Shown in pieces: positions 53,327 through 61,991 of a stretch of DNA of 64,000 nucleotides. This DNA is from Planococcus ruber (GTDB lineage: Bacteria > Bacillota > Bacilli > Bacillales_A > Planococcaceae), in contig NZ_JALHAG010000001.1 in the NCBI RefSeq assembly GCF_022819085.1, positions 1,463,942 to 1,527,941 of the forward strand. Reading direction: 5' to 3'. A model generated the notes under the pieces. The model saw only the letters and a program-made list of their open reading frames with translations, was not told where the DNA came from and searched no databases. Made by a program: the position numbers and the translations under genes. Positions within the stretch are counted from its first letter, which is position 1; each line of letters begins with the position of its first letter.

Positions 53327-54607
53327 ATGGTTGAAGTGTTAAAAGCAGGTAAATCGCAGGAAGAAGTAAGCGCCAGCGATTCGAAAGTTTCTCAAATCGT
53401 TGCCGAGGCCTTAAAGGATGTAGAAGCTAGAGGAGACAAAGCAGTAAAAGAGCTTTCTGAGAAATTCGATAAATGGGCTCCGGAATCATTCCGGTTAAGT
53501 GAAGCGCAAATAAATGAAATCGTTTCCAAAGTTCCGTCAGAGGTGATAGAGGATATTAAGTTTGCCCAAAAAAATATCCGTGCATTTGCAGAAGCGCAAT
53601 TGGCTTCTCTGAATGATGTAGAGGTCGAGCATATTCCAGGCGTTATTTTAGGCCATAAAAATATTCCGGTAAACAGTGTAGGCTGCTACATTCCTGGCGG
53701 GCGCTATCCAATGGTAGCTTCGGCACATATGAGTGTGATGACAGCAAAAGTTGCTGGGGTCAAACGGGTTATCGCTTGCACACCGCCAATTAACGGAGAA
53801 ATTCCACATGCGACGATCGCAGCGATGTCGTTGGCAGGCGCTGATGAAATTTACTTGCTTGGCGGCATCCAGGCGATGGGGGCCATGGCCATTGGCACGG
53901 AAACAATTGAAGCTGTCGACATGATTGTTGGTCCGGGCAACGCATTTGTTGCGGAAGCAAAACGCCAGCTTTATGGACGCGTAGGAATTGATTTGTTTGC
54001 TGGGCCTACGGAAACACTGGTAGTTGCTGACCATACAGCGGATGCAGAAATGGTCGCAACAGATATTTTAGGACAAGGTGAACATGGACCGACTTCTCCT
54101 GGGGCATTGATTACCACTTCCAGAGAGTTGGCTGAAGAAACCGTAAAAGAAATTGAACGCCAATTGGAAACTTTGCCGACAGCAGACGTTGCACGTGTAT
54201 CCTGGTCGGATTACGGACAGATTTTATTGGTTGATTCCATTGAAGAAGCGCGTATAGAAGCGGATCGTTTAGCTTTCGAACACGTTGAAATCCTGACGGA
54301 AGATCCCGATTATTTCTTAGAAAATATGACGAATTATGGCTGCTTATTCCTAGGGCCAGAAACAAATGTCGCATACGGTGACAAAGTGATTGGAACCAAC
54401 CATACGCTGCCGACTAAAGGCGCAGCCCGCTATACAGGCGGACTATGGGTAGGAAAGTTTATCAAAACCGTGACGTATCAAAAAGTGACCACTCCGGAAG
54501 CGAGCGCCTATATTGGTGAATATGCAGCACGCCTATGCCAATTGGAAAACTTCGCTGGGCATGCCGAACAGGCACTATTGCGTGTGAGAAGATACGGCAA
54601 CAAATAA
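53327..54607 (+). CDS. HisD-family NAD-dependent alcohol dehydrogenase (HpsN-like)
   Basis: A 426-residue zinc enzyme of the histidinol dehydrogenase family. Zinc and catalytic positions are kept: Gln and His in [13 protein letters not shown], Glu-His in [12 protein letters not shown], Asp in [24 protein letters not shown] and His in [49 protein letters not shown] matches the catabolic branch, such as sulfopropanediol 3-dehydrogenase HpsN, more than biosynthetic HisD. No his genes are near. ATG 53327 follows GGAGGG. It probably turns a primary alcohol into a carboxylate in two NAD steps, as first gene of the LacI-controlled operon. Confidence 0.85.
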   Translation: MVEVLKAGKSQEEVSASDSKVSQIVAEALKDVEARGDKAVKELSEKFDKWAPESFRLSEAQINEIVSKVPSEVIEDIKFAQKNIRAFAEAQLASLNDVEVEHIPGVILGHKNIPVNSVGCYIPGGRYPMVASAHMSVMTAKVAGVKRVIACTPPINGEIPHATIAAMSLAGADEIYLLGGIQAMGAMAIGTETIEAVDMIVGPGNAFVAEAKRQLYGRVGIDLFAGPTETLVVADHTADAEMVATDILGQGEHGPTSPGALITTSRELAEETVKEIERQLETLPTADVARVSWSDYGQILLVDSIEEARIEADRLAFEHVEILTEDPDYFLENMTNYGCLFLGPETNVAYGDKVIGTNHTLPTKGAARYTGGLWVGKFIKTVTYQKVTTPEASAYIGEYAARLCQLENFAGHAEQALLRVRRYGNK

Positions 54608-54620
54608 TTTTTCACAACCG

Positions 54621-54650
54621 TCAGCGGGAAATCAATTCCCGCTGATTTCT
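54621..54650 (+). terminator. Hairpin after the HisD-like gene (weak or partial terminator)
   Basis: TCAGCGGGAA and TTCCCGCTGA form a perfect ten-base stem, but only TTTCT follows. It may lower expression of the downstream genes rather than end transcription. Confidence 0.55.
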
Positions 54651-54741
54651 GTATAAAGTGGACACATGGTGCAGAAAAGTTTTGCTCGTGATTTACATTA
54701 GGGGGAGCAGGGCTTGGGATTTTAAGAAGAGGGGGAAAGGT

Positions 54742-56067
54742 ATGTTGGGCATTATCGGCATGATTGGAATGTTCGGCGGGTTGGCTCTGCTGATTTATTT
54801 AACAATGAGAGGGATGAATTTACTTATTGCAGCCCCATTGACGGCGCTGTTAGTAGCAATATTCAACGGATTGCCCATTTTTCCGCAATTAGCGGAAGAG
54901 GGAGCGGCAAACTTTTTAACGAACTATATGACAGGGTTTACTGGATTTATCGCTTCATGGTATTTAATGTTCTTAGCTGGTGCTATATTTGGAAAAGTTA
55001 TGGAGGACAGCGGTGCAGCTGATAGCGTTTCCCAATGGATTGTTGGAAAAATCGGCATGAAACGGGCGGCGCTCGCGGTTGTCATTGCCTGTGCCGTGCT
55101 GACTTACGGAGGAGTCAGCCTATTCGTTGTCGCGTTTTCTGTTTATCCGATGGCACTGAGCTTGTTCAGACAAGCAGATTTGCCGAGACGCTTTATTCCG
55201 GCGGCGCTTGGATTTGGTTCTACGACTTTTACAATGACTTCAGCGGGATCTCCGGAAATTCAAAACTGGATTCCAATTGAATTCTTAAAGACAACTCCCT
55301 ATGCAGGATGGGAAGTCAGTATTTTCGTTGCTATATTTATGATGATTTTCGGTTATTGGTGGCTGAAAAAAATGATCAACAAAGCATTGGCAAATGGAGA
55401 ACGTTTTGTCGCACGTGCAACGGATGAAACGCAGGAAACCAGAAAAGATTTGCCGAATCCATTGCTCAGCATGATTCCATTAGCGGTTGTCCTCATCATT
55501 TCATTTATCTTCCATAATAGTTTAGGGACTTCTGCGTTAATCATTGCGTTATCCGGCGGGATTTTAGCTACGTACCTAATCAACCGGAAGTATTTCCATA
55601 ATTTTGGAAAAGCGGTCGGGGACGGCGCAATGGGCGCTGTTGTTGCAATTGCCAATACGGCTGCAGTAGTCGGTTTTGGCGGTGTGGTAAAAGCCACGCC
55701 ATCTTTTGAAGCAGCTGTAGATGTGATGACTGGAATTCCAGGAAGCCCATTAATCGGCGGCGCGTTGGCGGTTGCCATTATCGCAGGACTTACAGGATCT
55801 TCATCAGGCGGGCAAGCCATTGCCTTGCCATTGCTGGCTCCTCATTATCTGGATCTTGGCGTCGATCCGGAAGCATTGCATCGGTCAGTCGCGATTTCTT
55901 CGGGGTCTCTGGATTCCTTGCCGCAAGGCGGATACGTGGTAACCACTATACGATCAATTGCTGGAGAAACGCATAAAGACGCGTATCCGGCATTCGGGGC
56001 ATTGACTGTAGTTGTTCCGATTCTCGGAACCGTATTGGCTGTTATTCTATTTTCACTAGGTTTATAA
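54742..56067 (+). CDS. GntP-type organic acid permease
   Basis: A 441-residue membrane transporter with about 12 to 14 spans, of the gluconate/GntP and related ion-transporter superfamily. Marks are FMTGFTGFIASWYLMFLAGAIFGKVMEDSGAADSVSQWIVGKIG, the GGVSLFVVAFSVYPMALSLFRQADLPRRFIPAALGFGSTTFTMT loop and the late GLTGSSSGGQAIALPLLAPHYL. AGAGGGGGAAAGG precedes ATG 54742. As the only transporter of the operon, it should bring in the substrate of the HisD-like enzyme and the three following dehydrogenases, likely a hydroxy acid or sulfonate. Confidence 0.88.
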   Translation: MLGIIGMIGMFGGLALLIYLTMRGMNLLIAAPLTALLVAIFNGLPIFPQLAEEGAANFLTNYMTGFTGFIASWYLMFLAGAIFGKVMEDSGAADSVSQWIVGKIGMKRAALAVVIACAVLTYGGVSLFVVAFSVYPMALSLFRQADLPRRFIPAALGFGSTTFTMTSAGSPEIQNWIPIEFLKTTPYAGWEVSIFVAIFMMIFGYWWLKKMINKALANGERFVARATDETQETRKDLPNPLLSMIPLAVVLIISFIFHNSLGTSALIIALSGGILATYLINRKYFHNFGKAVGDGAMGAVVAIANTAAVVGFGGVVKATPSFEAAVDVMTGIPGSPLIGGALAVAIIAGLTGSSSGGQAIALPLLAPHYLDLGVDPEALHRSVAISSGSLDSLPQGGYVVTTIRSIAGETHKDAYPAFGALTVVVPILGTVLAVILFSLGL

Positions 56068-56074
56068 AAAAGCG

Positions 56075-56116
56075 ATACCCAAAAAACTTTTTTTCGACCA
56101 AAAGTTTTTTGGGTAT
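56075..56116 (+). other. Perfect 17-bp inverted repeat in the operon
   Basis: ATACCCAAAAAACTTTT (56075-56091) is the exact complement of AAAAGTTTTTTGGGTAT (56100-56116). No T tract follows, so it may protect or cut the transcript between transporter and enzyme genes; attenuation is also possible. Confidence 0.7.
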
Positions 56117-56151
56117 ACTTCGTTTCATAACATATAAAAGGGGTGTAAAGA

Positions 56152-57102
56152 ATGGAAAAAATTTCGATTCTTGGCTGTGGGACAATGGGGCATTCCATTG
56201 CTTTATCAGCTGCATGGTTTGGGCAAAATATAAACGTTTACGGAATTGATGAGCAAGATTTGGCTCTTGCAGCTAAAGGGCTCAACAGAAAATTGAAAGT
56301 TATGGCTGCCAATGGACTTTTTGATGAGGAAGAAGCAAATCGGATCAACAGCCGGATTTATTTTTCGTCCTCTTTGGAAGAAGTTGTTTCCGAAAGTACC
56401 ATTATTATTGAAGTGATTCCAGAAGTTCTTGAGTTGAAGAAAGAAATGTATGCACGGTTAGAAGCATTGGTGGACGAAGATGTCATCATCGCAAGCAATA
56501 CGTCCGGGTTCATGCCGAGCCTGCTGGCAGCGGATATGAAAGTCCCTCAGCGATTCATTGTAACTCATTTTTGGAATCCTGGACATCTTATCCCTTTAGT
56601 CGAAGTGGTAAAAGGAGAAAAAACGATTGATGCAACTGTAGAGCGGGCAATGGCCATGATCCATTCCATGCGCAAGAAGCCAATTTTGCTGCAAAAGGAA
56701 TTGCCCGGCTTTATCGGCAATCGGCTTCAATATGCGTTGTTTCGTGAAGCGCAAGCGCTGCTGGATTCAGGAGCCGCAACCAAAGAAGACATTGATGCAG
56801 CCGTTACATACAGCATTGGCCGGCGACTGCCTGTTACAGGTCCGTTAATGACTGCAGATTTAGGCGGGTTGGATGTATTCTCTGCCATTTCAAATTATTT
56901 GTTTGAAGATTTAGCAACAGATCAACATTCAGGTGAAACATTGACAAGACTTGTGGAGGAAAATAAATTCGGTGATAAGAGCGGCAAGGGATTCTATGAT
57001 TGGGAAGCGGAAACCTCAGACAAAATCAATGAAGAGCGTGAACAGACGCTGATCCATTTTTTGAAAAATGATCTTAAAAGAAACGGAGGCATCCGTCCGT
57101 GA
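56152..57102 (+). CDS. 3-hydroxyacyl-CoA dehydrogenase-like NAD enzyme
   Basis: A 316-residue dehydrogenase. The NAD fold starts ISILGCGTMGHSIALSAAWFGQNINVYGID. The middle holds EVIPEVLELKKEMYARLE, IIASNTSGFMPSLLA and FIVTHFWNPGHLIPLVEVV, where Ser, His and Asn of the HCDH active site are recognisable. The C-terminal domain has LPGFIGNRLQYALFREAQALLDSGAATKEDIDAAV and GDKSGKGFYDW. It lacks an enoyl-CoA hydratase part, as do L-gulonate 3-dehydrogenase and carnitine dehydrogenase. The ATG follows AAAGGGGTG. It overlaps the next gene by four bases. A free hydroxy acid is a likelier substrate than an acyl-CoA, which is inference. Confidence 0.87.
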   Translation: MEKISILGCGTMGHSIALSAAWFGQNINVYGIDEQDLALAAKGLNRKLKVMAANGLFDEEEANRINSRIYFSSSLEEVVSESTIIIEVIPEVLELKKEMYARLEALVDEDVIIASNTSGFMPSLLAADMKVPQRFIVTHFWNPGHLIPLVEVVKGEKTIDATVERAMAMIHSMRKKPILLQKELPGFIGNRLQYALFREAQALLDSGAATKEDIDAAVTYSIGRRLPVTGPLMTADLGGLDVFSAISNYLFEDLATDQHSGETLTRLVEENKFGDKSGKGFYDWEAETSDKINEEREQTLIHFLKNDLKRNGGIRP

Positions 57103-57863
57103 AGAATTACTTTTCAGAACTTGCAGGAAAAACAGTGGTTGTCACAGGGGGAAGCAAAGGCATCGGCAAAGAAATTGCTTTGGCTTTTGCTGAACTGAAG
57201 GCCAATGTGGTCATTTCAGGGCGCAGTGAAGAGGCATTAAATGAAGCTTTAGCAGAGCTAAAGAAGTTTAACAGCAGCTGCTTCGCGGTTCAAGGCGATT
57301 TAAGCGAAATTCAAAACGTCCGTAAATTAATTGATGCAGCTGCTGAACAGTTTGGTACGGTGGATATTTTAGTTAATAATGCAGGAGTCAATATTGCCAA
57401 GCCAGCGATGGAAGTGACAGAAGAAGACTGGGATACCGTTCTCGATTTAAATTTAAAGTCAGTTTTTTTCGCCAGTCAAGCCGCAGCCAAATATATGATT
57501 GCCCAAAAAAGCGGGAAAATCATTAATATCGCATCTCAAATGGCCTTTGTCGGCTATGTAAAGCGCGCAGCTTATTGTTCAAGCAAAGGCGGTTTGGTTC
57601 AATTGACGAAAGCTTTAGCTGTGGAATGGGCGGAACACGGTGTTCATGTCAATGGGGTGGCGCCGACGTTTATTGAAACCGAGCTGACTTCCAAGATGTT
57701 CGAAGATCTGCATTTTCAAGAAGACGTCAATCGCCGTATCTTATTGGACGGGCTCTCTCAGCCAAAAGATATCTCAGGTGCTGTTTTGTACTTAGCATCG
57801 GATCTTGCAAATTTCGTTACAGGTGAAACAATCAAAGTGGACGGCGGCTGGACCGCTATTTAA
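57099..57863 (+). CDS. SDR-family oxidoreductase
   Basis: A 254-residue classical short-chain dehydrogenase. TGGSKGIGKEIA is the cofactor loop, NNAGVN the structural motif, and Ser (NIASQMAF), Tyr and Lys (YCSSK) form the active site; the end VTGETIKVDGGWTA is typical. It is most like gluconate 5-dehydrogenase and 2-dehydro-3-deoxygluconate 5-dehydrogenase, pointing to a polyhydroxy acid. GTG 57099 lies behind ACGGAGG and overlaps the previous stop codon, showing translational coupling. The exact substrate is open. Confidence 0.88.
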   Translation: MKNYFSELAGKTVVVTGGSKGIGKEIALAFAELKANVVISGRSEEALNEALAELKKFNSSCFAVQGDLSEIQNVRKLIDAAAEQFGTVDILVNNAGVNIAKPAMEVTEEDWDTVLDLNLKSVFFASQAAAKYMIAQKSGKIINIASQMAFVGYVKRAAYCSSKGGLVQLTKALAVEWAEHGVHVNGVAPTFIETELTSKMFEDLHFQEDVNRRILLDGLSQPKDISGAVLYLASDLANFVTGETIKVDGGWTAI

Positions 57864-57876
57864 AGGAGGGTTCTAA

Positions 57877-58641
57877 ATGGAAGGGAAAGTCTTGTTTATT
57901 ACAGGAGCCGCGAGGGGAATTGGATTTGACATTGCACATGCCTTTTCAGCAGCAGGCGCCAAAGTGGTTATTTCGGATTTGACACAAGAAGCAGTAGATG
58001 AAGCTGCGGCAAAAATGCCTGGAGAATCGCGGGGCATTGTTTGCGATGTAACGAAGGAACAAGATATCAAAAATGCAATAGATTATACGGTTGAGGCGTT
58101 TGGCCGCCTCGATTTTCTGGTTAACAATGCCGGAATGCAGCACGTTTCCCTGTTGGAAGATTTTCCAACGGAGAAGTTTGAACTGCTCGTTAAAATTATG
58201 TTAACGGCTCCTTTTATTGCGACCAAATATGCTTTGCCCTATATGCGTGAACAGAAATTTGGCCGCATTCTCAATATGGCTTCCATTAACGGCGTCATCG
58301 GCTTTGCAGGAAAAGCGGCTTATAATTCCGCCAAACATGGTGTCATCGGATTAACGAAAGTGGCGGCACTTGAAGCGGCTGCTGATGGTATTACCGTAAA
58401 TGCGATTTGTCCAGGGTATGTGGATACTTTACTGGTGCGGAATCAGTTTGCAGATTTAGCAAAAACACGGAAGATTGAGCTTGAGCAAGTGTTGGAAGAA
58501 GTGCTGTATCCATTGGTGCCGCAAAAGCGTTTGCTTGATGTTAAAGAAATTACCGATTTAGCCCTCTATCTGGCAAGCGATTCTGCTAAAGGAATGACAG
58601 GGCAAGCTATTATTTTGGATGGCGGCTATACCGCACAATAA
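57877..58641 (+). CDS. SDR-family enzyme, 3-hydroxybutyrate dehydrogenase-like
   Basis: A 254-residue classical SDR. TGAARGIGFDIA is the NAD loop. NNAGMQHVSLLEDFPTEKFELLVKIMLTAPF, NMASINGVIGFAGKAAYNSAKHGVIGLTKV and ICPGYVDTLLVRNQ are close to bacterial D-3-hydroxybutyrate dehydrogenase, including the active Ser-Tyr-Lys and the Gln, His and Lys that bind the carboxylate. AAAGGAGGG precedes the ATG. It is the last gene of the operon before a terminator. In this setting it may act on a hydroxybutyrate-like acid other than 3-hydroxybutyrate. Confidence 0.87.
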   Translation: MEGKVLFITGAARGIGFDIAHAFSAAGAKVVISDLTQEAVDEAAAKMPGESRGIVCDVTKEQDIKNAIDYTVEAFGRLDFLVNNAGMQHVSLLEDFPTEKFELLVKIMLTAPFIATKYALPYMREQKFGRILNMASINGVIGFAGKAAYNSAKHGVIGLTKVAALEAAADGITVNAICPGYVDTLLVRNQFADLAKTRKIELEQVLEEVLYPLVPQKRLLDVKEITDLALYLASDSAKGMTGQAIILDGGYTAQ

Positions 58642-58649
58642 AAAATAGG

Positions 58650-58684
58650 AAGGAAGCGATAAGAGAAAGCGCTTCCTTTCTTTA
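58650..58684 (+). terminator. Terminator after the LacI-controlled operon
   Basis: AGGAAGCG (58651-58658) pairs with CGCTTCCT (58670-58677), followed by TTCTTT. Confidence 0.8.
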
Positions 58685-58779
58685 ACCCCTCAGTCAAAAG
58701 TCCGAATATTATGAAAAATTCTTTTAATTTTTCGAAATCCCTCTATAATGAACCATTATGTATTGAAGGAGATGAAGCG

Positions 58780-60021
58780 ATGTCGAATCTGAGAAATGAC
58801 TCTTTGCAATTGCATCTGCAGCATAAAGGGAAGTTGGAAGTCCGGTCAAAAGTGGCAGTAGAAAATGGACGCGATTTAAGCCTCGCTTATTCTCCAGGAG
58901 TGGCTGAACCGTGCAAGGAAATTGCGCTGGATCCGGCCAAAGTCTACGACTACACGATGAAAGGCAATACAGTCGCCGTTGTCACAGATGGCACTGCTGT
59001 ACTCGGACTTGGAAATATTGGGCCGGGAGCTGCCTTGCCTGTCATGGAAGGAAAAGCCGTGCTTTTTAAAGAGTTTGCCGGAGTGGATGCTTTTCCGATT
59101 TGCCTTGGAACAACAGATGCCGAAACCATTATCCAGACCGTGAAGTTATTGGAACCCGGATTTGGTGGCGTGAATTTAGAGGATATCTCAGCTCCGGCTT
59201 GCTTTATCGTGGAACAGCGTTTAAAGGAAGAGATGAATATTCCTGTATTCCATGACGACCAGCATGGAACCGCCATTGTTACTTTAGCTGGCCTGGTCAA
59301 TGCGCTAAAATTGGTCGGCAAAGAAATTGCCGACACGAGAGTCGTTGTGAACGGAGCAGGCGCTGCGGGGATTGCTGTGGTCAAGCTTTTGAGTAGATTC
59401 GGTTTTACGAATGTGATGATGTGCGATACAAAAGGTGCGATTTTCAAAGGCCGAGCTTATGGAATGAATCCTTTTAAAGAAGAGGTAGCGGAGATGACCA
59501 ACTATGAGCGCAAGGAAGGATTGCTCCACGAAGTCATTATCGGTGCGGACGTCTTTATTGGAGTTTCTGCAGAAGGCGCGTTAACCGAAGAAATGGTAAG
59601 GGAGATGGCAGAAGATCCCATCATTTTTGCAATGGCCAATCCAAATCCGGAAATCTTGCCCCATGAAGCTAAACGGGCAGGAGCCAAAGTAATCGGCACG
59701 GGGCGTTCAGATTTTCCGAACCAAGTGAACAATGTATTAGCTTTTCCGGGCATATTCAGAGGAGCGCTGGACGTGCAAGCCAGTGAAATCAATGATGCAA
59801 TGAAAATCGCTGCAGTGGAAGCTATAGCCGATTTGATTGGAGAGCATGAACTCCGGGAGGACTATGTCATTCCGGCTCCCTTCGATCTGCGCGTGGCTGA
59901 AGCAGTTGCCAAAGCGGTAGCCCAGGCGGCAATTGAAACAGGGGTAGCAAACTATTCCACTTGTCCGAACCTTGATGCTGAAAGTGCTGATGACTTCACA
60001 GCGGTTATCGTAAAAGAGTAA
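58780..60021 (+). CDS. NAD(P)-dependent malic enzyme
   Basis: A 413-residue enzyme that decarboxylates malate to pyruvate with NAD(P)H production. It is a short bacterial malic enzyme like YtsJ: LQLHLQHKGKLEVRSKVAVENGRDLSLAYSPGVAEPCKEIA, then FPICLGTTDAETIIQTVKLLEPGFGGVNLEDISAPACFIVEQRL, the metal site VFHDDQHGTAIV, the nucleotide fold VVVNGAGAAGIAVVKLL and FAMANPNPEILP. GAAGGAGATG precedes ATG 58780. A terminator separates it from the operon before it, and TATAAT at 58744-58749 may be its own -10 box, so its placement may be unrelated to the pathway upstream. Confidence 0.93.
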   Translation: MSNLRNDSLQLHLQHKGKLEVRSKVAVENGRDLSLAYSPGVAEPCKEIALDPAKVYDYTMKGNTVAVVTDGTAVLGLGNIGPGAALPVMEGKAVLFKEFAGVDAFPICLGTTDAETIIQTVKLLEPGFGGVNLEDISAPACFIVEQRLKEEMNIPVFHDDQHGTAIVTLAGLVNALKLVGKEIADTRVVVNGAGAAGIAVVKLLSRFGFTNVMMCDTKGAIFKGRAYGMNPFKEEVAEMTNYERKEGLLHEVIIGADVFIGVSAEGALTEEMVREMAEDPIIFAMANPNPEILPHEAKRAGAKVIGTGRSDFPNQVNNVLAFPGIFRGALDVQASEINDAMKIAAVEAIADLIGEHELREDYVIPAPFDLRVAEAVAKAVAQAAIETGVANYSTCPNLDAESADDFTAVIVKE

Positions 60022-60038
60022 CCATATATAATATAGAA

Positions 60039-60077
60039 GAAAGCCGTTCACCTTTTAGAAGATGGACGGCTTTTTTG
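60039..60077. terminator. Terminator between malic enzyme and metC
   Basis: AAAGCCGT pairs with ACGGCTTTTTT, with partial inner pairing, between convergent genes. Confidence 0.82.
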
Positions 60078-60090
60078 ATTTGGGCAGCAT

Positions 60091-61269
60091 TTATTTAGAG
60101 AATAGGGCTTGTGGACTGGTTTGATGGACTTTTTTCAATGCTTGCTCGAGATCTTCAAGCAAGTCATCCGTATATTCCAACCCAACGGACAATCGCAGCA
60201 AGCCGTCGGTAATGCCGCGCTGCTCACGCTGTTTTTGGGGCATAGCGGCATGAGACATGGTGGCTGGATACGACAGAATCGTTTCAACGGCTCCGAGCGA
60301 TACCGCGAAAACCGGGATTTGCAAACTATCGACAAAAACTTTAGCAGCCGCTTTATCGGCAAGCCGCAAAGACAAAACCGCGCCAGCCCCACGTGCTTGT
60401 CGCTCATGAATCGGATTCCCTGGATGGAATCGGAATCCTGGATAATAGACTTCTTCAACAACGGGGTGGCTATGCAAATAATCAGCAATGATGCGGGCTG
60501 ATGCGGAAGACTGTTTCATACGGGCTCCAAGTGTTTTGATGCCTTGAAGGAGTGAATAGGAATCTTGCGCCCCTAAAATCGAACCGAATGTGTTCTGGAT
60601 AAAAGCGAGCCGGCTGCCGAGTTCTTCATCCTTTGTCACGGCAAGCCCGGCAATGATGTCGCTGTGGCCAGAAAGGAATTTTGTAGCACTATGCAAAACG
60701 ATGTCTGCTCCAAGATCAAGCGGGTTTTGATAAAGAGGCGTCATGAATGTATTATCAACAAAAGTTAAACAATCGTTTGCTTTGGCAAGTTTAGCCGCAA
60801 TTTCAATATCGGTGATGTTCATCACCGGGTTTGAAGGCGTTTCGATATAGATGACCTTTGTGTTTTCGCGGATAGCCGAAGCCATCTCACTGAGATCGGT
60901 CATATTGACAAATGTGTAGTCGATATTGAATTTGTTCAGGACTTCTGTGACGAAACGGTAAGTTCCGCCGTAAACGTCTTCCGAAACAAGGACGTGGTCT
61001 CCCGCAGATAGGAGCATGAAAGCAGAGGAGATGGCGGCCATGCCCGAAGAAAAGGCAAACCCGCGGGTGCCATTTTCAAGTTTTGCAATGGTTTCCTCTA
61101 ACTTTTGGCGCGTCGGATTGCCGGATCGGCTGTAGTCGAATGGTCCGAACTCATCAATATTGGGCTGATGATAAGTGGAAGACAAATAAATAGGGACATT
61201 GACCGCCCCTGTTTCTTTGTCTACGCCGGTTGAATGGATAAAACGAGTCTCTAAGTGGTTGGTCATCAT
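60091..61269 (-). CDS. metC: Cystathionine beta-lyase
   Basis: A 392-residue PLP enzyme converting cystathionine to homocysteine. It closely follows Bacillus MetC: FGPFDYSRSGNPTRQKLEETIAKLENGTRGFAFSSGMAAIS, HVLVSEDVYGGTYRFVTEVL, the cofactor Asp in TFVDNTFMTPLYQ, the Schiff-base lysine in LHSATKFLSGHSD and the C-terminal AVSLGAVETILSYPATMSHAAMP. TAGGAGG precedes ATG 61269 on the minus strand. An S-box riboswitch upstream shows regulation by S-adenosylmethionine. In some Bacillales it follows metI; here metC is alone. Confidence 0.93.
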   Translation of the reverse strand: MMTNHLETRFIHSTGVDKETGAVNVPIYLSSTYHQPNIDEFGPFDYSRSGNPTRQKLEETIAKLENGTRGFAFSSGMAAISSAFMLLSAGDHVLVSEDVYGGTYRFVTEVLNKFNIDYTFVNMTDLSEMASAIRENTKVIYIETPSNPVMNITDIEIAAKLAKANDCLTFVDNTFMTPLYQNPLDLGADIVLHSATKFLSGHSDIIAGLAVTKDEELGSRLAFIQNTFGSILGAQDSYSLLQGIKTLGARMKQSSASARIIADYLHSHPVVEEVYYPGFRFHPGNPIHERQARGAGAVLSLRLADKAAAKVFVDSLQIPVFAVSLGAVETILSYPATMSHAAMPQKQREQRGITDGLLRLSVGLEYTDDLLEDLEQALKKVHQTSPQALFSK

Positions 61270-61310
61270 AAAAACCTCCTATTAGTTGTAAAGAACAGCT
61301 CCTATTCGTG

Positions 61311-61350
61311 AATCGAAAAATGGAGCTTTCTTCAGCAAGAAGAAAGCTCC
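61311..61350 (-). terminator. Expression-platform terminator of the SAM riboswitch
   Basis: On the minus strand GGAGCTTTCTTC and GAAGAAAGCTCC form a perfect 12-base stem with a five-base loop, followed by ATTTTTCG. Confidence 0.92.
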
Positions 61351-61364
61351 GTTTCATAAGGAAC

Positions 61365-61474
61365 GCGTTCTTCTCATCTTTAAGGCCGAAGCCTTTTGGA
61401 ATTAGCACCGTGGCCTTCTTCAGGCTGGTTGCTGAGACATCAAAGGGCCAAATCCCTCCGTCTCTCTTGATAAG
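61365..61474 (-). promoter_or_regulatory. SAM-I riboswitch (S-box) of metC
   Basis: On the minus strand the sequence reads CTTATCAAGAGAGACGGAGG, then TTTGGCCC, TTTGATGTCTCAGCAACC, GAAGGCCACGGTGCTAATTCC and GATGAGAAGAACG, all conserved S-box parts in the right order. High S-adenosylmethionine should favour the terminator downstream and shut off metC. A likely -10 box (TATTAT, minus strand 61486-61481) lies just before it. Confidence 0.97.
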
Positions 61475-61685
61475 AAATACATAATATGAAGTTATGGATG
61501 TTGCGATGTCTTCAAGCTTAAACCATCTTGACAGAAACTGCAAGGAAAATTATGAAAATATTCTTTTAATAAAAAGGGGAAACGTTAATATCCTAATGCT
61601 TTAACCGCAAATAGGGGATTCCTTTTAATTCGAAAGACGAAAGGCTATAATGGATATCAACACTTTAATTCAAAGGGGTAATCTG

Positions 61686-61991
61686 ATGTATATTGTGACG
61701 TCCACTGTTGTGGTGCCTGAAGAGAAGACTCAGGACCTCATTGATATTTACCGAAAACGTTCGAGACGGGTCGATAAAGCGCCGGGATTCCATTCTTTCC
61801 GGCTGATCCAGAATACAAAGAAGCGCAATGAACTGACTGTCCATCTGGAATGGCATTCGAAAGAGGCTTATATGGAATGGGTAAGAAGCAGCGAATTCAA
61901 GGAAATCCATGATCTCGAAAAGCATTACCCCGACAAAGCGCTGGCCGGAATTGTACCGAAAGTGCATCAGTATGAGGTGGTAGCAGAATGA
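61686..61991 (+). CDS. ABM-domain (antibiotic biosynthesis monooxygenase-like) protein
   Basis: A 101-residue dimeric alpha-beta barrel. YIVTSTVVVPEEKTQDLIDIYRKRSRRVDKAPGFHSFRLIQNTKKRNELTVHLEWHSKEAYMEWVRSSEF is the standard ABM pattern, shared by heme-degrading monooxygenases such as HmoB/IsdG and by quinone oxidases. The heme-degrading Asn-Trp-His set is only partly visible. AAAGGGGTAATC precedes ATG 61686. It overlaps the next gene by four bases (ATGA), so it belongs to the sensor operon; it might act on a tetrapyrrole, which would fit a B12 setting, but that is a guess. Confidence 0.8.
   Translation: MYIVTSTVVVPEEKTQDLIDIYRKRSRRVDKAPGFHSFRLIQNTKKRNELTVHLEWHSKEAYMEWVRSSEFKEIHDLEKHYPDKALAGIVPKVHQYEVVAE

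Noticed and set aside
53327..54607. Biosynthetic histidinol dehydrogenase as the call for the HisD-family gene.
   Set aside because: No other his genes are present, it is under a LacI repressor with a permease, and its sequence fits the catabolic branch.
61154..61543. A 129-codon minus-strand frame across the metC leader.
   Set aside because: It overlaps the S-box and metC start in another frame and has no ribosome binding site.
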